A DNA stretch of 64,000 nt from Puniceicoccaceae bacterium. GTDB taxonomy: Bacteria; Verrucomicrobiota; Verrucomicrobiia; Opitutales; Coraliomargaritaceae. Both the position numbers and the translations under genes were made by a program. The notes below the pieces were generated by a model that was given only the letters and a program-made list of their open reading frames with translations, was not told the origin of the DNA and searched no databases. The stretch covers positions 499,501-563,500 of the forward strand of contig CACIKF010000001.1 of the NCBI GenBank assembly GCA_902587165.1. Direction: 5' to 3'. Positions 18,535 to 26,716 of this stretch are shown here, one piece after another (within the stretch, counting starts at the first letter, position 1; each line of letters starts with the position of its first letter).

Positions 18535-19467
18535 TTATTCGAATACTAGATAGGGCTGCATTTTCTCCAAGGTGCGCTGCCCGATCCCAGAGATGTTTAG
18601 CAGGTCATTTAGTGTATCGAATGCCTGACCCAGGCGGGCATCGATTATCTTTTGTGCAGTCGATGGGCCGATGCCAGGAATCGTTTCGAGCTGCTCCTTG
18701 TTTGCTGTATTCGGGTTTAATGATCCATTCAGCGGAAGGCGTTTACTTTGCTGGACTGCAGAGGAGAGCTCAATCTCTTCGAGTCGCTCGGTTAAGCGTT
18801 CATCAGGTAGGGCCTCCCAATCTGTGAAGGCCCAGATGCCACGCCTTGAACCAGCTGCGCGAAGTTCCATGTCTTTGAATCGTTCACGGGCCTCTTCCTG
18901 ATCGAGACCTTCAGGTGATTGCCTGTAGACACCATAAGCTCTGGCAAGGCCGCTTTGCACGAGTTCACCCGCGAGGCTTTTGCCTTCGCTGGTTTCAATA
19001 AAGACATAGATACGCTTGTTATTCATGCCGCCACGGGCGTCGGCATGTGAGGTGTAGATAGTGAAGGGTTTGCCAGCGAGTGCATTCTGGGTGAATGCTG
19101 TCGCGAGCTCTCCCAACTCGATGGCCTTTTGGATTGATTCCTCGGCCCTTGCGCCAAAGGTAGAGATACCAAAGTAGCGCCTTTGTGCGCGCAGTCGCCG
19201 AGCTGCGGTAGTATTATTAATGTGCGTTTCGATTGTATCGACTTCGTAGAGTCGTGCTGTGATGGTTTGCCCATCTGTTAGGCGAACGGAAAAGCTGTCG
19301 CCATCATTCCATTTGCTCTCGATATATTCGCAATCAGGATATTGGTAGAGCCCGGTCGATGGGTCTGCACTCATCCCGGATACTTGCGCTCCTATAACTG
19401 AACTTAGGACAGCTAAGTAGTTTTGCCAAACTAACTTGAGGCGAGTGGGGTAAAAGCAGTGCACCAT
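18535..19467 (-). CDS. Secreted thermonuclease-like (SNase) protein fused to a helix-hairpin-helix domain
   Basis: A 310-residue protein with an export-type N-terminus. Residues about 45-215 form a Staphylococcus nuclease-like OB domain: NDGDSFSVRLTDGQTITARL contains the metal-binding Asp and first catalytic Arg, VDTIET the Glu, and NNKRIYVFIE the second Arg. From about residue 250 a ComEA-type tandem helix-hairpin-helix domain follows: NPNTANKEQLETIPGIG then a second hairpin at NISGIGQRTLEKM. SNase is normally an extracellular DNase/RNase and ComEA domains bind DNA during uptake, so a DNA-binding secreted nuclease is a reasonable inference. It stands alone, divergent from the amine-oxidase-like gene. 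Confidence 0.85.
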   Translation of the reverse strand: MVHCFYPTRLKLVWQNYLAVLSSVIGAQVSGMSADPSTGLYQYPDCEYIESKWNDGDSFSVRLTDGQTITARLYEVDTIETHINNTTAARRLRAQRRYFGISTFGARAEESIQKAIELGELATAFTQNALAGKPFTIYTSHADARGGMNNKRIYVFIETSEGKSLAGELVQSGLARAYGVYRQSPEGLDQEEARERFKDMELRAAGSRRGIWAFTDWEALPDERLTERLEEIELSSAVQQSKRLPLNGSLNPNTANKEQLETIPGIGPSTAQKIIDARLGQAFDTLNDLLNISGIGQRTLEKMQPYLVFE

Positions 19468-19592
19468 GATAGATGGAGATTTTGTTTAAAATGAGACTAG
19501 ATTTATTATTCTGCAGGTGATTAAACTACTTACATTAACTACTTAGGTCTATGTTATATCAACATTAGTTTCACCCAAGGTTTCTTAGATCA

Positions 19593-20864
19593 ATGATGTC
19601 GCACACGTCTTCAAGCGAAGAACCAGTTATCATAGTGGGTGCTGGCATGGCAGGTTTATCCTGTGCCGTGCATCTGCAGGCAGCTGGTCTAAACCTACGT
19701 TTGATTGATAGTAGCGACGGCGTCGGCGGTCGTGTCCGCACGGATGTGGTCGATGGTTTCCTGCTGGATCGCGGCTTTCAAGTCTATCTTGATGCTTATC
19801 CTGAGACGGGCGCCTTGTTGGATTTGAAGGCGCTTGATCTAAGGAAATTCGAACCAGGTGCCTTAGTTTTCGATGGTAAGCGACTGAAGCGCTTGATGGA
19901 TGTTTTTCGCCGCCCAGCCAGCGCTTGGACGAGCGCCACCGCTTCCATTGGTGGATTCATTGATAAATTACGCGTCGGGTTGATGCGAAGCCAGATACTG
20001 GGTAGCACGCTTGAACAAATCGCGAACCGCGAAGATCGTACGACGGAGTCTTATCTTAGAGGGCGCGGATTCTCCGAAGCGATGATCGACAGCTTCTTTC
20101 GCTCCTTTTACGGCGGCATTTTCCTGGAGAGTGAACTGAGGACTTCAAGCCGTATGTTTGAGTTTACTTTCAAGATGTTTGGGCAAGGTAGCGCTACGCT
20201 ACCTGCAAAAGGTATGGGCGAAATCCCCAAGCAACTCGCGGCGAGGCTACCGCTTGATTCGATTACATTGAATCAAAAAGTGGTCGGTCTAGATGCCCAC
20301 TCAGTGACCCTTTCGAGCGGGGAGCAAATAAAGGGGCGCGCTGTTGTATTGGCGACCAGTGCTGCTGGCGTGGGTTCGCTTCTTCCTGAGCTTAAAGAGA
20401 GGATGCCAGAGTGGCGTTCGGTCACAAATCTCTATTTCTATGCCCCATCTTCACCTATCAATGAGTCTATTATTTGTCTCAACGGGAGTGGGGAGGGTGT
20501 CGTTAACAACGTTTGTGCCTTGACCGACGCCTCGCCGGACTATTCGCCTGATAATCGAGCACTTATTTCCGTATCCGTTTTAGGACTACATCCAGAGGAA
20601 GGTCTCCCCGCTAAAATTCAGCAAGAGTTAATGGGATGGTTTGGTGAATGTGTGGTACAATGGTGTCATTTACGCACGGATTTGATTCCTGAGGCATTAC
20701 CTGAGCAAGCACCCAATGCGAATGAATATAAACTAGGCTTCATCCAACAAAAGGGCATCTATGTATGCGGTGACCATGCCACCAGCGCATCAATCGAGGG
20801 CGCGGTCATTTCTGGCAAGCGCGTGGCCGAGGCGATTATTATGAGGCGCTTATCCCTGCTGTGA
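19593..20864 (+). CDS. FAD-dependent amine oxidase/desaturase-like oxidoreductase
   Basis: A 423-residue flavoprotein with a Rossmann FAD-binding start, VIIVGAGMAGLSCAVHLQAA, then a second conserved stretch GVGGRVRTDVVDGFLLDRGF. The C-terminal FAD motif is GIYVCGDHATSASIEGAVIS. This is the layout of amine oxidase / phytoene desaturase / protoporphyrinogen oxidase relatives. It lacks flanking carotenoid or haem genes, so substrate is unknown. No signal peptide is seen. Start ATG 19593 is followed directly by a second ATG, either of which is suitable. Confidence 0.85.
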   Translation: MMSHTSSSEEPVIIVGAGMAGLSCAVHLQAAGLNLRLIDSSDGVGGRVRTDVVDGFLLDRGFQVYLDAYPETGALLDLKALDLRKFEPGALVFDGKRLKRLMDVFRRPASAWTSATASIGGFIDKLRVGLMRSQILGSTLEQIANREDRTTESYLRGRGFSEAMIDSFFRSFYGGIFLESELRTSSRMFEFTFKMFGQGSATLPAKGMGEIPKQLAARLPLDSITLNQKVVGLDAHSVTLSSGEQIKGRAVVLATSAAGVGSLLPELKERMPEWRSVTNLYFYAPSSPINESIICLNGSGEGVVNNVCALTDASPDYSPDNRALISVSVLGLHPEEGLPAKIQQELMGWFGECVVQWCHLRTDLIPEALPEQAPNANEYKLGFIQQKGIYVCGDHATSASIEGAVISGKRVAEAIIMRRLSLL

Positions 20865-21054
20865 CCGCTGTGACCACACGATCTACTTATGATAGATTGA
20901 TGAATGGTTGACCTGATCATTTAGGATTTATTGGCTAATAATGCAGCTCAATAACACAGTATATACTTTCCAACTTTCGAGCTATAGGTCAATGTGCATG
21001 CAGATTATTATTTAGTGGGATTGACGGGTTCATCAGATTCAGTACAAAAAGCGT

Positions 21055-22059
21055 ATGAAAGTAACACGTCGCAATTTTCTTAAAACTACAATTGGGTCAG
21101 CCGTACTTGCCGGCTCGCCAGCCGCGATCGCCAAGGCGGCCGAGGGAACGAAGATTCCCAAGCGTAAATTTGGCCGCCACGACGACATGTTGACAGTGGT
21201 GGGTATTGGCGGGCACACGCTTTATTACGCTGGATCGCAGCGAGAGGCCAACGAGCTCGTTCACCGTGCTTATGATCTCGGCGTCAATTTCTTCGAGAAT
21301 GCATGGGGATACCACAAGGGTGTTTCTGAGGAGTATATGGGCAATGCCTTAAAAGGGAAACGGGAGAATGTTTTCCTGATGACTAAATTTTCCAACTTTA
21401 GAGGTGATGGGGATCCCACCCTCGAAGGTGCGATGAAGCATCTTGAGGATTCGCTCCGCCGACTGAAGACAGATTATCTGGATCTTTGGATGATGCACAA
21501 CGTTGTTGGTAATGATGCGCAGGATGCTTACAAATCTGACGGTGCGATTGCGGCGATCGAGCTAGCGAAAAAGCAAGGTAAGATCCGTTATGGTGGCTTC
21601 ACTGGGCACACGGAACCGAAGATACATCGGGATGTGATTGAAGGTGGTTATGAGTGGGATGCGACTCTCATGCCCGTCTCTGTTGTCGGGGCTTTGAAGT
21701 CGCGGGCTTTTGAGGAGGACACGATGCCTCTTTGTAAGAAGCATAACATTGCAGTGCTGGGAATGAAGGGTTTCGGGGGGAGTCGTCGCACCCACTTGCA
21801 TGGGCAAACCAATGTCGAGGAAGTGCTTCGCTATGCTTTAAGTTACGATCAAGTCTGCACGCATGTTGTGGGTATAGACAAGGTGGATTATGTCAATCAG
21901 GCGGTTGCTGCCAGCGTTGCGAGGCCGATGTCTTCGGGTGACCGAGCGCAGTTCGCGGTCAACGATACCCCGGATTCTCCCGACTACTCCGCTATGATGC
22001 ACGGTGGGGAACTCTACGAAGACGGGTGCTGCTCACGCCGCAGTCAGTATCGGGCTTAA
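21055..22059 (+). CDS. Tat-exported aldo/keto reductase
   Basis: A 334-residue aldo/keto reductase with a twin-arginine signal at the very start (TRRNFLK followed by a hydrophobic stretch ending near AIAKA), so it should be folded with its nicotinamide cofactor and then exported. The barrel follows from about residue 35. The catalytic tetrad positions appear to be Glu in FFENAWGYHKG (where Asp is usual), Tyr in the same block, Lys in FLMTKF and His in WMMHN. The C-terminus has a short Cys-Cys pair (DGCCSRR). The gene's stop overlaps the convergent larB stop by 4 nt. Family is certain; substrate is not. Confidence 0.88.
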   Translation: MKVTRRNFLKTTIGSAVLAGSPAAIAKAAEGTKIPKRKFGRHDDMLTVVGIGGHTLYYAGSQREANELVHRAYDLGVNFFENAWGYHKGVSEEYMGNALKGKRENVFLMTKFSNFRGDGDPTLEGAMKHLEDSLRRLKTDYLDLWMMHNVVGNDAQDAYKSDGAIAAIELAKKQGKIRYGGFTGHTEPKIHRDVIEGGYEWDATLMPVSVVGALKSRAFEEDTMPLCKKHNIAVLGMKGFGGSRRTHLHGQTNVEEVLRYALSYDQVCTHVVGIDKVDYVNQAVAASVARPMSSGDRAQFAVNDTPDSPDYSAMMHGGELYEDGCCSRRSQYRA

Positions 22060-22805
22060 AGCTGGTTAATCCGACTGGCCAGGAAGCCTGCTCCGAAGCC
22101 GTTGTCGATATTGACGACGCTTACACCGCTCGCACAGCTGTTGAGCATTGTGAGCAAAGCAGAAAGTCCGTCGAAGTTGGCACCGTAGCCGACACTTGTG
22201 GGCACTGCGATAATGGGTGCCTTGACAAGGCCGCCGACCACGCTGGGTAGCGCCCCTTCCATGCCAGCGACCACCACGACGACTCGGCAGCTACGGATCG
22301 TATCTAGGCTTGCCAACAAGCGGTGGAGGCCAGCGACGCCGCAGTCGTAGACGCGCTCGGTCGTGTTGCCGTAAAACTCTGCCGTCAGACGGGCTTCCTC
22401 GGCGACAGACAAGTCAGAGGTGCCGGCGCATACGATGGCTATTTTTTCGGTGGTTTGCACGGGCTCAAAAGTGCGTAGCTCGACTAGGCGAGCGAGTTCA
22501 TGATAAATCGCAGCGGGGTAAGTTTGGATAATCTCAACGGCGACCTCAGGTGCGATACGAGTTACGAGTATATTCTGACCGCGCGCCTCCATACTGACCA
22601 TGATGTCTATAATCTGCTCGGGTGTTTTGCCTCCTCCGAAGATCACCTCAGGAATGCCATTGCGCTCTTCTCGCTCTAGGTCGACGCGGCTGTGCCCGAG
22701 GTCTTCAAAGCCCTTCAGTTGGGCTTCCGCGTCGCTAAGTTTGATCTCCCCTCTTTGCAGGGCTTCAAGAATTTTTCGAGGGTTCATTTTATCAATGCGA
22801 GGCAT
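22056..22805 (-). CDS. larB: Nickel pincer cofactor biosynthesis protein LarB
   Basis: LarB carboxylates and hydrolyses nicotinic acid adenine dinucleotide to P2CMN, the first step toward the nickel-pincer nucleotide cofactor of lactate racemase-type enzymes. The 249 residues have an N-terminal helical part and a PurE-like C-terminal half: VIFGGGKTPEQIIDIM, IVCAGTSDLSVAEEA, and VVVVAGMEGALPSVVGGLV with VPTSVGYGANFDGLSALLTM, all typical of LarB. It follows larC with a 14-nt overlap (larC stop inside larB start), so the two are translated together. High certainty. Confidence 0.95.
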   Translation of the reverse strand: MPRIDKMNPRKILEALQRGEIKLSDAEAQLKGFEDLGHSRVDLEREERNGIPEVIFGGGKTPEQIIDIMVSMEARGQNILVTRIAPEVAVEIIQTYPAAIYHELARLVELRTFEPVQTTEKIAIVCAGTSDLSVAEEARLTAEFYGNTTERVYDCGVAGLHRLLASLDTIRSCRVVVVVAGMEGALPSVVGGLVKAPIIAVPTSVGYGANFDGLSALLTMLNSCASGVSVVNIDNGFGAGFLASRINQL

Positions 22806-23988
22806 CTAAAAGGGCGGTGACTTCGTCAATCGATTTACTTGTTTTGCGTGCGATGCGTGCGCAGTCCTCGTATTCAAACTTTCGATATACAGAGCCGTCG
22901 GGAAGGGTGGATACTTTTGCGTGTACTGTGCCAAACTCTGTTTCGAGGGTGACGTTTTCGCGCTCTAGTTTCGTTCGCTCCCATAGCTGGCGACGGATGC
23001 CGATACTGAGGCTGTGTTTGAAAATAGTGGCTTCGATGCGCTCGAGATCCCTCGCTTGGCAGAGGCAATGCACGATCGTACCGGGACGACCTTTTTTGAA
23101 TGCAGCCGCGACCTGCCACACATCAAGTGTGCCTGCTTCGCGGATCTGTTCGCAGAGGTAGCCGATCGCTTCTCCAGTCATATCGTCAAGGTTCACGGCT
23201 AGCTCGTAGACCTTGTCTGAAGTCGGTGCGCAGGCTACGGACTCATCGATCAGTGTGGCGTAGAGTAGGTTGGGTAGTTTCGGGTCGTCGCGCTGGCCGA
23301 CACCGATGGCTGTGGCGATTTGCCGGCCTCTTGTGCTTGCGCCAAACTCAGCTTCGCGTCCGACGAGAAGGGCGGCACCAGTCGGCGTGGTAGTTTCCTG
23401 ATCCGTCGCTCCAGCAGAGTAGGATTTGCCTGTGAGCAGATGTGCAGTGGCGGGCGCAGGTATAGGTAAACGACCGTGTGCACACTGAACGGTACCCCCG
23501 CCGACTTCTAGATTCTGACAGACGATCCGGTCGACATCGAGTAGCTCCCAGCAGATGGCGGCACCGATCATATCGACGATGGAGTCGATCGCGCCGACTT
23601 CGTGAAAGTGGACTTCCTCTGGAGCGATGCCATGCACCGCGCCCTCGGCTATGGCGAGCGTGTGGAAGCAGGCTATAGCATCAGTCTTTACGCGGTCCGA
23701 GAGTTCACTGCCTTTAATCGTTTTCTGGATGTCAGCAAAAGTACGGTGATGGTGCCCATGTCCGTGGGAGCAGGAGTGTTTATTATGGTGATCATGCACA
23801 TGCACGGTGCAACGAATTCCGCTAATCCCGCCTCGTGTGTCGGGGTCGAAGTGTAGATGCCAAGCCTCGTAGGGTAGCTTACGCAGTTCTGCTTCAAGCA
23901 CCTCTGGGTCAACGCCGAGAGCGACCATGGCTCCGAGGTTCATGTCGCCGCTGATTCCGGATGGGCAGTTGTAGACGAGTGTCGGCAT
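22792..23988 (-). CDS. larC: Nickel insertion protein LarC (single-chain)
   Basis: LarC inserts Ni(II) into the pincer nucleotide in a CTP-dependent cyclometallation. Start ATG 23988 gives 398 residues beginning MPTLVYNCPSGISGDMNLGA, the usual LarC opening; an in-frame start 25 codons upstream adds an unlikely tail. A His-rich stretch follows at about 81-98 (HHNKHSCSHGHGHHH), a likely nickel-binding loop. The EVGAIDSIVDMIGAAICWEL block is conserved in the family. Some lactobacilli split LarC into two frames by a programmed frameshift; here it is one uninterrupted frame. The gene overlaps larB and diverges from larE. Confidence 0.94.
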   Translation of the reverse strand: MPTLVYNCPSGISGDMNLGAMVALGVDPEVLEAELRKLPYEAWHLHFDPDTRGGISGIRCTVHVHDHHNKHSCSHGHGHHHRTFADIQKTIKGSELSDRVKTDAIACFHTLAIAEGAVHGIAPEEVHFHEVGAIDSIVDMIGAAICWELLDVDRIVCQNLEVGGGTVQCAHGRLPIPAPATAHLLTGKSYSAGATDQETTTPTGAALLVGREAEFGASTRGRQIATAIGVGQRDDPKLPNLLYATLIDESVACAPTSDKVYELAVNLDDMTGEAIGYLCEQIREAGTLDVWQVAAAFKKGRPGTIVHCLCQARDLERIEATIFKHSLSIGIRRQLWERTKLERENVTLETEFGTVHAKVSTLPDGSVYRKFEYEDCARIARKTSKSIDEVTALLDASH

Positions 23989-24074
23989 ATTTGGTAAGAG
24001 TTGGTAGCTTTGATATCGGTGAAGCGAGCTAGTGCAAGTTGACAGCTGTGAAATTGGAGGCAAGCTTTCGCGAA

Positions 24075-24887
24075 ATGAGAGACTTAGAGAAGTTGCGCGA
24101 CTGGTTTAGAGAATGTCCAGGTGCGCTCGTGGCGTTTTCTGGAGGAGTAGATAGTTCTCTGCTCGCTTTCTTATCTAAGCATTTTCTAGGTCGTGCGCAA
24201 ACGCTGGCCGTGATCTCGGCCTCGCCCAGCCTGAAGCTTTCCGACCTCGACGAGGCCAAAGACTTTGCCCGTGCCAACGATTTATCCATTCGCGTGATCA
24301 CGACCAAAGAGATGGAAAACCCCAGTTATTTTAACAATCCGACGAATCGTTGTTACTTTTGCAAATACACTCTCTACGACGAACTGGCGGACTTGAGGAA
24401 AGACTACACTGGATGGTGGGTTCTCAATGGAACAAACAGAGATGACCTCGGTGACTATCGGCCAGGCTTGAAAGCCGCGGACGAGTTTGAAGTGCGCTCG
24501 CCGCTCTCGGACTGCGGGATCGATAAAGAGGGTGTTCGTGCACTAGCCGCCTATTTTAAGCTGCAATGTTGGGATAAGCCAGCAAGCCCATGCCTTTCTT
24601 CGCGGGTGCCCTATGGCGAGGAGATCACGTTGAAGAAACTTCGCCAGATCGAAGATGCGGAAGCGCTAGTCAAAGACGCAGGCTTTCCGATCAATCGTGT
24701 CCGTCACTATGGCGACACCGCTCGGGTGGAAGTGGCGGAGGATCTCCAGGCCAAGTTAGCCGAAAATCGTGAAGCCATCGCGGCGGGTATTCGCAAACTG
24801 GGCTTCGCCCAAGTCGATTTTGATGAAGAGGGCTTTGTCTCCGGCAAGTTGAATCGAGTGATCGATGGTATTAACGCTGGAAAATGA
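24075..24887 (+). CDS. larE: ATP-dependent sulfur transferase LarE, three-cysteine type
   Basis: LarE adds sulfur to the pincer precursor. ATG 24075 gives 270 residues, beginning MRDLEKLRDWFRE and reaching the PP-loop SGGVDSS by residue 28; GGAGG at 24056-24060 lies 14 bases before it. Earlier GTG 24048 or TTG 24039 starts cannot be excluded. Cysteines in NRCYFCK (about 93 and 96) and PASPCLSSR (about 173) are present. In the family, the lactobacillar enzyme sacrifices one cysteine, whereas three-cysteine forms are reported to hold a 4Fe-4S cluster, so this protein probably belongs to the catalytic cluster type. larE is divergent from larB-larC. No larA is visible in this window. Confidence 0.93.
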   Translation: MRDLEKLRDWFRECPGALVAFSGGVDSSLLAFLSKHFLGRAQTLAVISASPSLKLSDLDEAKDFARANDLSIRVITTKEMENPSYFNNPTNRCYFCKYTLYDELADLRKDYTGWWVLNGTNRDDLGDYRPGLKAADEFEVRSPLSDCGIDKEGVRALAAYFKLQCWDKPASPCLSSRVPYGEEITLKKLRQIEDAEALVKDAGFPINRVRHYGDTARVEVAEDLQAKLAENREAIAAGIRKLGFAQVDFDEEGFVSGKLNRVIDGINAGK

Positions 24888-25722
24888 CAATCGCGATTGC
24901 TGCGACGAGTAGTGCCGCACCAATTAACCGCCACCTGAAAAATGCGGCGACACCCTCTCCGCGTCCGTAGTAGCGGTCGACGACAACTGTCCACAAGGCG
25001 CGCGAGGAGTAGACAATATTAACTATCACCGCTTGGCCAGTTAGGCCGATGATTAAAATAACGAGAGTAGTTTGGAAGCCCATGATGGCCGAGCCTAGAT
25101 ACATGGGCTTACGTGCTACGGAGGGGGCGTTGGGGTGCTTTCCCATAAAGGGCACAAGTAGAGCGACTGTTAAAAAGAGAGTAGGCGAGAGCCACCCGAT
25201 GCCGAGTTGCCCGCGGGCTTCGACCACCAGAATATCGCAGAGCGCAAAGAGTATACTTGCTCCGAAGGCATAGCAGGCGGCGGCACGGCGTCGCTTGGTG
25301 AGTCTTCTAGGGCCTCTTTGAATAAGAATGACGCCAGCTGTCGCTGCGATAGAGGCAATCCAGAGCCAAACCGTCAATTCGGCCTGACCAGTAGAAAAAG
25401 AGAAGATCGCAACCAGCAGCGTTTTCATTCCCAGTAAGGGACCGACGATGGAGAGATCACCCAGATCGAGCGCCTGCACTGCAAGGATACGTCCTAGAAA
25501 GAGCGCGACGCCAGCACCGACTGCAGTGAGCCAGGCGGTGAGCTCGAAATCGCCACGCGAGATAAAGAAGAGCGGAAGCGCCCAGAGCGCCATCGCGAAA
25601 TTAGTGACGGCAATCGCCCTTCGTTTGGGCGCGCCTGCGGTGAGCGAGCGTTTGATCTGGAGCGAACCGGCCGCGTAAAGGGAGGCGGCACCTGCGGCGC
25701 AAATAAATACGATCGGAGTCAT
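24871..25722 (-). CDS. DMT-superfamily (EamA-like) transporter
   Basis: A 283-residue inner-membrane protein with about ten hydrophobic helices and the two-repeat plan of EamA transporters. It opens MTPIVFICAAGAASLYAAGS, and a second repeat starts near the middle after a basic loop (RGPRRLTKRRRAAACYAFG). Its stop overlaps larE's 3' end by 17 nt tail to tail. The location beside lar genes raises the possibility of transport related to nickel-pincer metabolism, but the family does not imply it. Substrate is not readable. Confidence 0.82.
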   Translation of the reverse strand: MTPIVFICAAGAASLYAAGSLQIKRSLTAGAPKRRAIAVTNFAMALWALPLFFISRGDFELTAWLTAVGAGVALFLGRILAVQALDLGDLSIVGPLLGMKTLLVAIFSFSTGQAELTVWLWIASIAATAGVILIQRGPRRLTKRRRAAACYAFGASILFALCDILVVEARGQLGIGWLSPTLFLTVALLVPFMGKHPNAPSVARKPMYLGSAIMGFQTTLVILIIGLTGQAVIVNIVYSSRALWTVVVDRYYGRGEGVAAFFRWRLIGAALLVAAIAIVIFQR

Positions 25723-25795
25723 TTCTTAAGAGAGCGTGGCTCCTGATTGTTCCGCTCGGTTACTACAAGTATATTTTAGTGGTCTATGGGATCGC

Positions 25796-25996
25796 TTACT
25801 TGGTAGCAAATGCTAGGCGTAAACAATAAGCTGCTGCGGCGATAACAGCTGCGATGGCCAACCATTGTGAATGGCTAGCCTGCGTGAAAAGGTGGCTGAT
25901 CGCTTCCACGAAACCGTGGTCGTGGCCAGTCGGGTGCGCTTGCATTGCTTGGGTGAAAATTAAGAGTGATGTAAGTAGCGTAAATTCCGTTTTCAT
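25796..25996 (-). CDS. Small exported His-containing membrane protein
   Basis: A 66-residue protein. It starts with a signal peptide (MKTEFTLLTSLLIFTQAMQA) that should be cut before HPTGHDHG, leaving a short mature chain with several His residues (HPTGHDHGF, ISHLF, ASHSQW) and one C-terminal hydrophobic helix (LAIAAVIAAAAYCLRLAFA). The arrangement resembles small HPGH-type membrane proteins found in other bacteria, whose role is unknown. Histidines just outside the membrane suggest metal binding. It lies between a DMT transporter and pyrE, both on the same strand. Confidence 0.6.
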   Translation of the reverse strand: MKTEFTLLTSLLIFTQAMQAHPTGHDHGFVEAISHLFTQASHSQWLAIAAVIAAAAYCLRLAFATK

Positions 25997-26048
25997 CCTT
26001 TACTCGTAAGAATCGAAAGGCTATTTGTAAATGCCATTCTCAATCCTT

Positions 26049-26618
26049 TTAGCTTCCAGGTTTGGTCGCTTCGCTTCCTTGTAGTGCCGGAGGCAAGTTA
26101 TCAGCTTCGTAAGTGGGGAAGCTGAGCTCAGCTAAGCTATGGTGGGGCACGTCGAAACTAGTCTTGCCTTGGCTGCGGTCGACGATCACGCCGACAGCGA
26201 CTGGTTCGGCGCCGTGCGCTCGGCACAGGGTGAGTGCCTCGACTACGCGGCCCCCACGAGTGATGACGTCCTCGACGATGAGCACCTTCTCGCCCGTAGC
26301 AAATTTGAAATTTCGGCGCAGTGCGAGCTGGTCGTCTACTTTTTCAAGGAAGACGAAGCGAAGGCCGAGCTGGCGGGCGACTTCTTGTCCAATTACCAGC
26401 CCACCCATTGCGGGACCGACCACAGTGGTGGCACCATAATTTTTGAGCATTGGCAGAATGATTTCAGCAAGGCGGGTAACTTTATCCATGTATTGGCAGA
26501 CTTGGGCGCACTGAAAAAAGTGCGTGCTGTGCAGGCCTGAGCGAAGTAAGAAATGCCCTTCGAGGAGCGCGCCGCTGTCTTTGAAAATCTGGATAATTTC
26601 GTCGTTTTGATCACTCAT
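26049..26618 (-). CDS. pyrE: Orotate phosphoribosyltransferase
   Basis: Pyrimidine biosynthesis enzyme, joining orotate and PRPP to make OMP. The 189 residues begin MSDQNDEIIQIFKDSGALLE, and carry the PRPP-binding motif VLIVEDVITRGGRV at about 112-125, plus GHFLLRSGLHSTHFFQCA near the N-terminus. The length is on the shorter side of the family, like the Bacillus-type enzyme. It is a monocistronic gene divergent from the LptF-like permease. Confidence 0.95.
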   Translation of the reverse strand: MSDQNDEIIQIFKDSGALLEGHFLLRSGLHSTHFFQCAQVCQYMDKVTRLAEIILPMLKNYGATTVVGPAMGGLVIGQEVARQLGLRFVFLEKVDDQLALRRNFKFATGEKVLIVEDVITRGGRVVEALTLCRAHGAEPVAVGVIVDRSQGKTSFDVPHHSLAELSFPTYEADNLPPALQGSEATKPGS

Positions 26619-26716
26619 ATCGAGTATTTTGAGAGTAAATACGGAAGTGACAAGCCCTCTATCCGCTAAATGGGATTGTGCTAGCCCCGGTAAGCTGGCA
26701 ACTTATTACCAGAATT

